From: JBGVMW01 sp045125095
Lineage (GTDB): Bacteria > Bacillota > Clostridia > Lachnospirales > Lachnospiraceae
Direction of reading: 5' to 3'
Assembly (NCBI GenBank): GCA_045125095.1
Contig: JBGVMW010000034.1
Span: 1-6,816, forward strand
DNA length: 6,816 nt
Part shown: piece after piece, positions 6,044 to 6,816 of the stretch
Layout: every line of letters begins with the position of its first letter
Numbering within the stretch: position 1 is the stretch's first letter
Position numbers and translations under genes: made by a program
Notes under the pieces: model-generated
The model's database searches: none
The model's input: only the letters and a program-made list of their open reading frames with translations
What the model was told of the DNA's origin: nothing

Positions 6044-6217
6044 TTATAATTCATGATATTTACAATTCTTACATATCTTTTTCCAATCTTTTTTTGTTTT
6101 GTACTTGTCTGGCATGGATTCTTCAACTATCATTCCATCTACCACATCTACATTTTCAATACATTCTGCTGATGTTATTAACGCATCAACCAAAGGGCAG
6201 GTAATTGTATCTTTCAT
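6044..6217 (-). CDS. Small four-cysteine protein, 57 aa, function unknown
   Basis: The ATG at 6217 is preceded by GAGGTGA at normal spacing (GAGGTGATAATAAATG), the strongest ribosome site in the window. The protein begins MKDTITCPLV, has an acidic middle (IENVDVVDGMIVEESMPD), and ends in WKKICKNCKYHEL. The cysteines at 7, 19, 49 and 52, the last two as CxxC followed by histidine 55, suggest a metal-binding or zinc-ribbon-like small protein. Similar small proteins with a CP start and a C-terminal CxxCKYH are, as I recall, common in Lachnospiraceae and uncharacterised. No signal peptide or membrane segment is present, so it is cytoplasmic. It lies about 95 bases upstream of the original start of the LRR gene with no clear terminator between, so co-transcription is possible. 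I do not recognise a function. Confidence 0.75.
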   Translation of the reverse strand: MKDTITCPLVDALITSAECIENVDVVDGMIVEESMPDKYKTKKDWKKICKNCKYHEL

Positions 6218-6305
6218 TTATTATCACCTCGTATAGTTAATACCTATATTTTACTATATGAGGCGTATGAAATAAATAAAAAAGGCGAGGTATTCACATT
6301 TTTTC

Positions 6306-6322
6306 TTCACCCACTGGGTGAA
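6306..6322. repeat. Short hairpin between the two small genes
   Basis: TTCACCC (6306-6312) pairs perfectly with GGGTGAA (6316-6322) around a 3-base loop. CATT/AATG can extend the pairing outside a bulge. There is no T-run on either strand after the stem, so it is not a standard terminator. The rest of 6218-6362 shows no ORF or clear promoter, only AT-rich sequence. Confidence 0.4.
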
Positions 6323-6362
6323 AATGAAATCAACTAATTGAAACTCATTTTATCCTTAATTT

Positions 6363-6524
6363 TCAAGAGTTCTCATCCGTTTTTTCTATTATTTGTAGTA
6401 CCTTACTTTCCTTTTGGGAATATTCTTCATAATTAACTGGTTTATGTTTCGTCCAAATTATATTAGGTATAAACAACATTAAAAGATATATGAACCCTAC
6501 ATAGGAAAATCCAAAATGAAACAT
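6363..6524 (-). CDS. Short membrane protein, 53 aa; probable N-terminal remnant
   Basis: The ATG at 6524 has AAGGAG about 10 bases upstream and a good promoter at 6564-6592. The protein starts MFHFGFSYVGFIYLLMLFIP, a single hydrophobic segment of about residues 4-24, followed by NIIWTKHKPVNYEEY and a charged tail ending in EKTDENS and a TGA. The first 45 or so residues resemble, from memory, the N-terminus of a longer multi-membrane-segment protein of Clostridia that continues past a KVLL-like motif. Here the frame stops soon after KVLQIIEK, and no continuation was found in the following bases in any frame. It is either a truncated remnant or a genuine single-span small protein. No function can be assigned. 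Confidence 0.6.
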   Translation of the reverse strand: MFHFGFSYVGFIYLLMLFIPNIIWTKHKPVNYEEYSQKESKVLQIIEKTDENS

Positions 6525-6563
6525 ACCTATATTGCTCCTTCGCCATTTAAAAATCTATTCTCC

Positions 6564-6592
6564 ATTATATCAAAGTCCTTTTATTTTGACCA
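6564..6592 (-). promoter_or_regulatory. Extended -10 promoter upstream of the 53-aa membrane ORF
   Basis: On the minus strand, TGATATAAT provides a perfect TATAAT (6564-6569) with the TG of an extended -10 box. A 4/6 match -35 box, TGGTCA (6587-6592), lies 17 bases away. Transcription would start near 6557, giving a leader of about 33 bases to the ATG at 6524. It may also serve the genes downstream, since no strong terminator follows. Confidence 0.65.
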
Positions 6593-6650
6593 TTTATATT
6601 TTTATAAAAACAAGGATATATTGTATATTTCCATTGCTTACTGAGCATAA

Positions 6651-6816
6651 TTGTGTTAGGTAATTGCGAAACGCAAATAAGGTAGTGAATTGTCAGAATT
6701 GTTTGTGACAGATAGCTGTTTGCTACATAGTCTATATGTGACCCTCTGAAAACGTCGGCACTTGGGCTGTGTATTTTACAGCCTTAGTGTCCGCTACGTT
6801 TGAAGGGAGCGAGAGC
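6651..6816 (+). mobile_element. Long palindromic MITE-like element, right copy (3' end cut by window)
   Basis: Bases 6714-6816 match 1-103 with two differences, in the same orientation. The upstream part supplies the 5' outer arm missing from the left copy: GTTAGG (near 6655-6660), TTGCGAAA (6664-6671) and, exactly 16 bases later, AATTGTCAGAATTGTTT (6688-6704). The inverted counterparts occur in the left copy at the same 16-base spacing. At 6729 the base is A, restoring a pair lost in the left copy, and at 6764 it is G, which can still pair with U. The region 6525-6650 before it holds only the promoter above and AT-rich sequence. Confidence 0.75.

Noticed and set aside
5947..6204. Plus-strand 85-codon ORF with a hydrophobic translation
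   Set aside because: It covers the antisense of the four-cysteine small gene and the LRR gene leader. There is no ribosome site, and its hydrophobicity is what AT-rich antisense sequence produces.
1..6816. CRISPR array, tRNA, rRNA, riboswitch, toxin-antitoxin pair or defence system
   Set aside because: No regularly spaced repeats with unique spacers, no tRNA-like cloverleaf, no known riboswitch core and no defence-type domain were seen. The only tandem array is coding.

Overview
The window looks like chromosomal DNA of a low-GC Gram-positive Clostridia, most likely a gut Lachnospiraceae. The evidence is the AT-rich composition, strong GGAG/GAGGTGA ribosome binding sites, sigma-A-type promoters, a clostridial class A flavodiiron protein, an ArAE/DUF939-type exporter and a large BspA-like leucine-rich-repeat surface protein whose C-terminal domain style is common in that family. 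The family assignments come from reading the proteins; no database search was run.

All credible genes lie on the minus strand, so the biological order runs from right to left. From the right edge: a partial palindromic repeat element (about 6651-6816, cut by the window); a good promoter and a 53-codon ORF that looks like the N-terminal remnant of a membrane protein (6363-6524); a 57-aa cysteine-containing small protein with a strong ribosome binding site (6044-6217); a broken surface-protein gene (2643-5948); an aromatic-acid-exporter-like membrane protein (1573-2544); a flavodiiron protein with its own promoter (290-1453); a terminator-like hairpin (197-231); and a second partial copy of the same palindromic element (1-190). 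The two edge copies are in the same orientation and differ at 2 of 103 shared positions, so they bracket the whole 6.6 kb gene block.

The main result is the history of the surface-protein gene. A 136-bp MITE-like element with perfect 13-bp terminal inverted repeats sits inside its signal-peptide codons, flanked by a 6-bp (or 7-bp) direct repeat. Removing the element and one repeat copy joins a start codon at 5948 in frame to the long ORF and restores a textbook signal peptide of 30 residues ending in VYA. As the sequence stands, the long ORF has no proper start or signal peptide. The same gene carries a second lesion near its 3' end: a 35-bp segment is present twice and shifts the frame, splitting off the last 137 codons, which begin at an ATGA overlap. 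The reconstructed ancestor is about 1,030-1,040 aa: signal peptide, BspA-like LRR region, fibronectin type III domain, seven 12-residue Ser/Thr-rich repeats, an Ig-like domain and a C-terminal LRR-like cap.

The genes do not form one obvious pathway. The flavodiiron protein is an oxygen/NO detoxification enzyme with its own promoter, the exporter is separate, and the surface protein would act outside the cell. The common theme is an accessory region shaped by two families of small palindromic elements, with one clearly decayed gene and probably a second.
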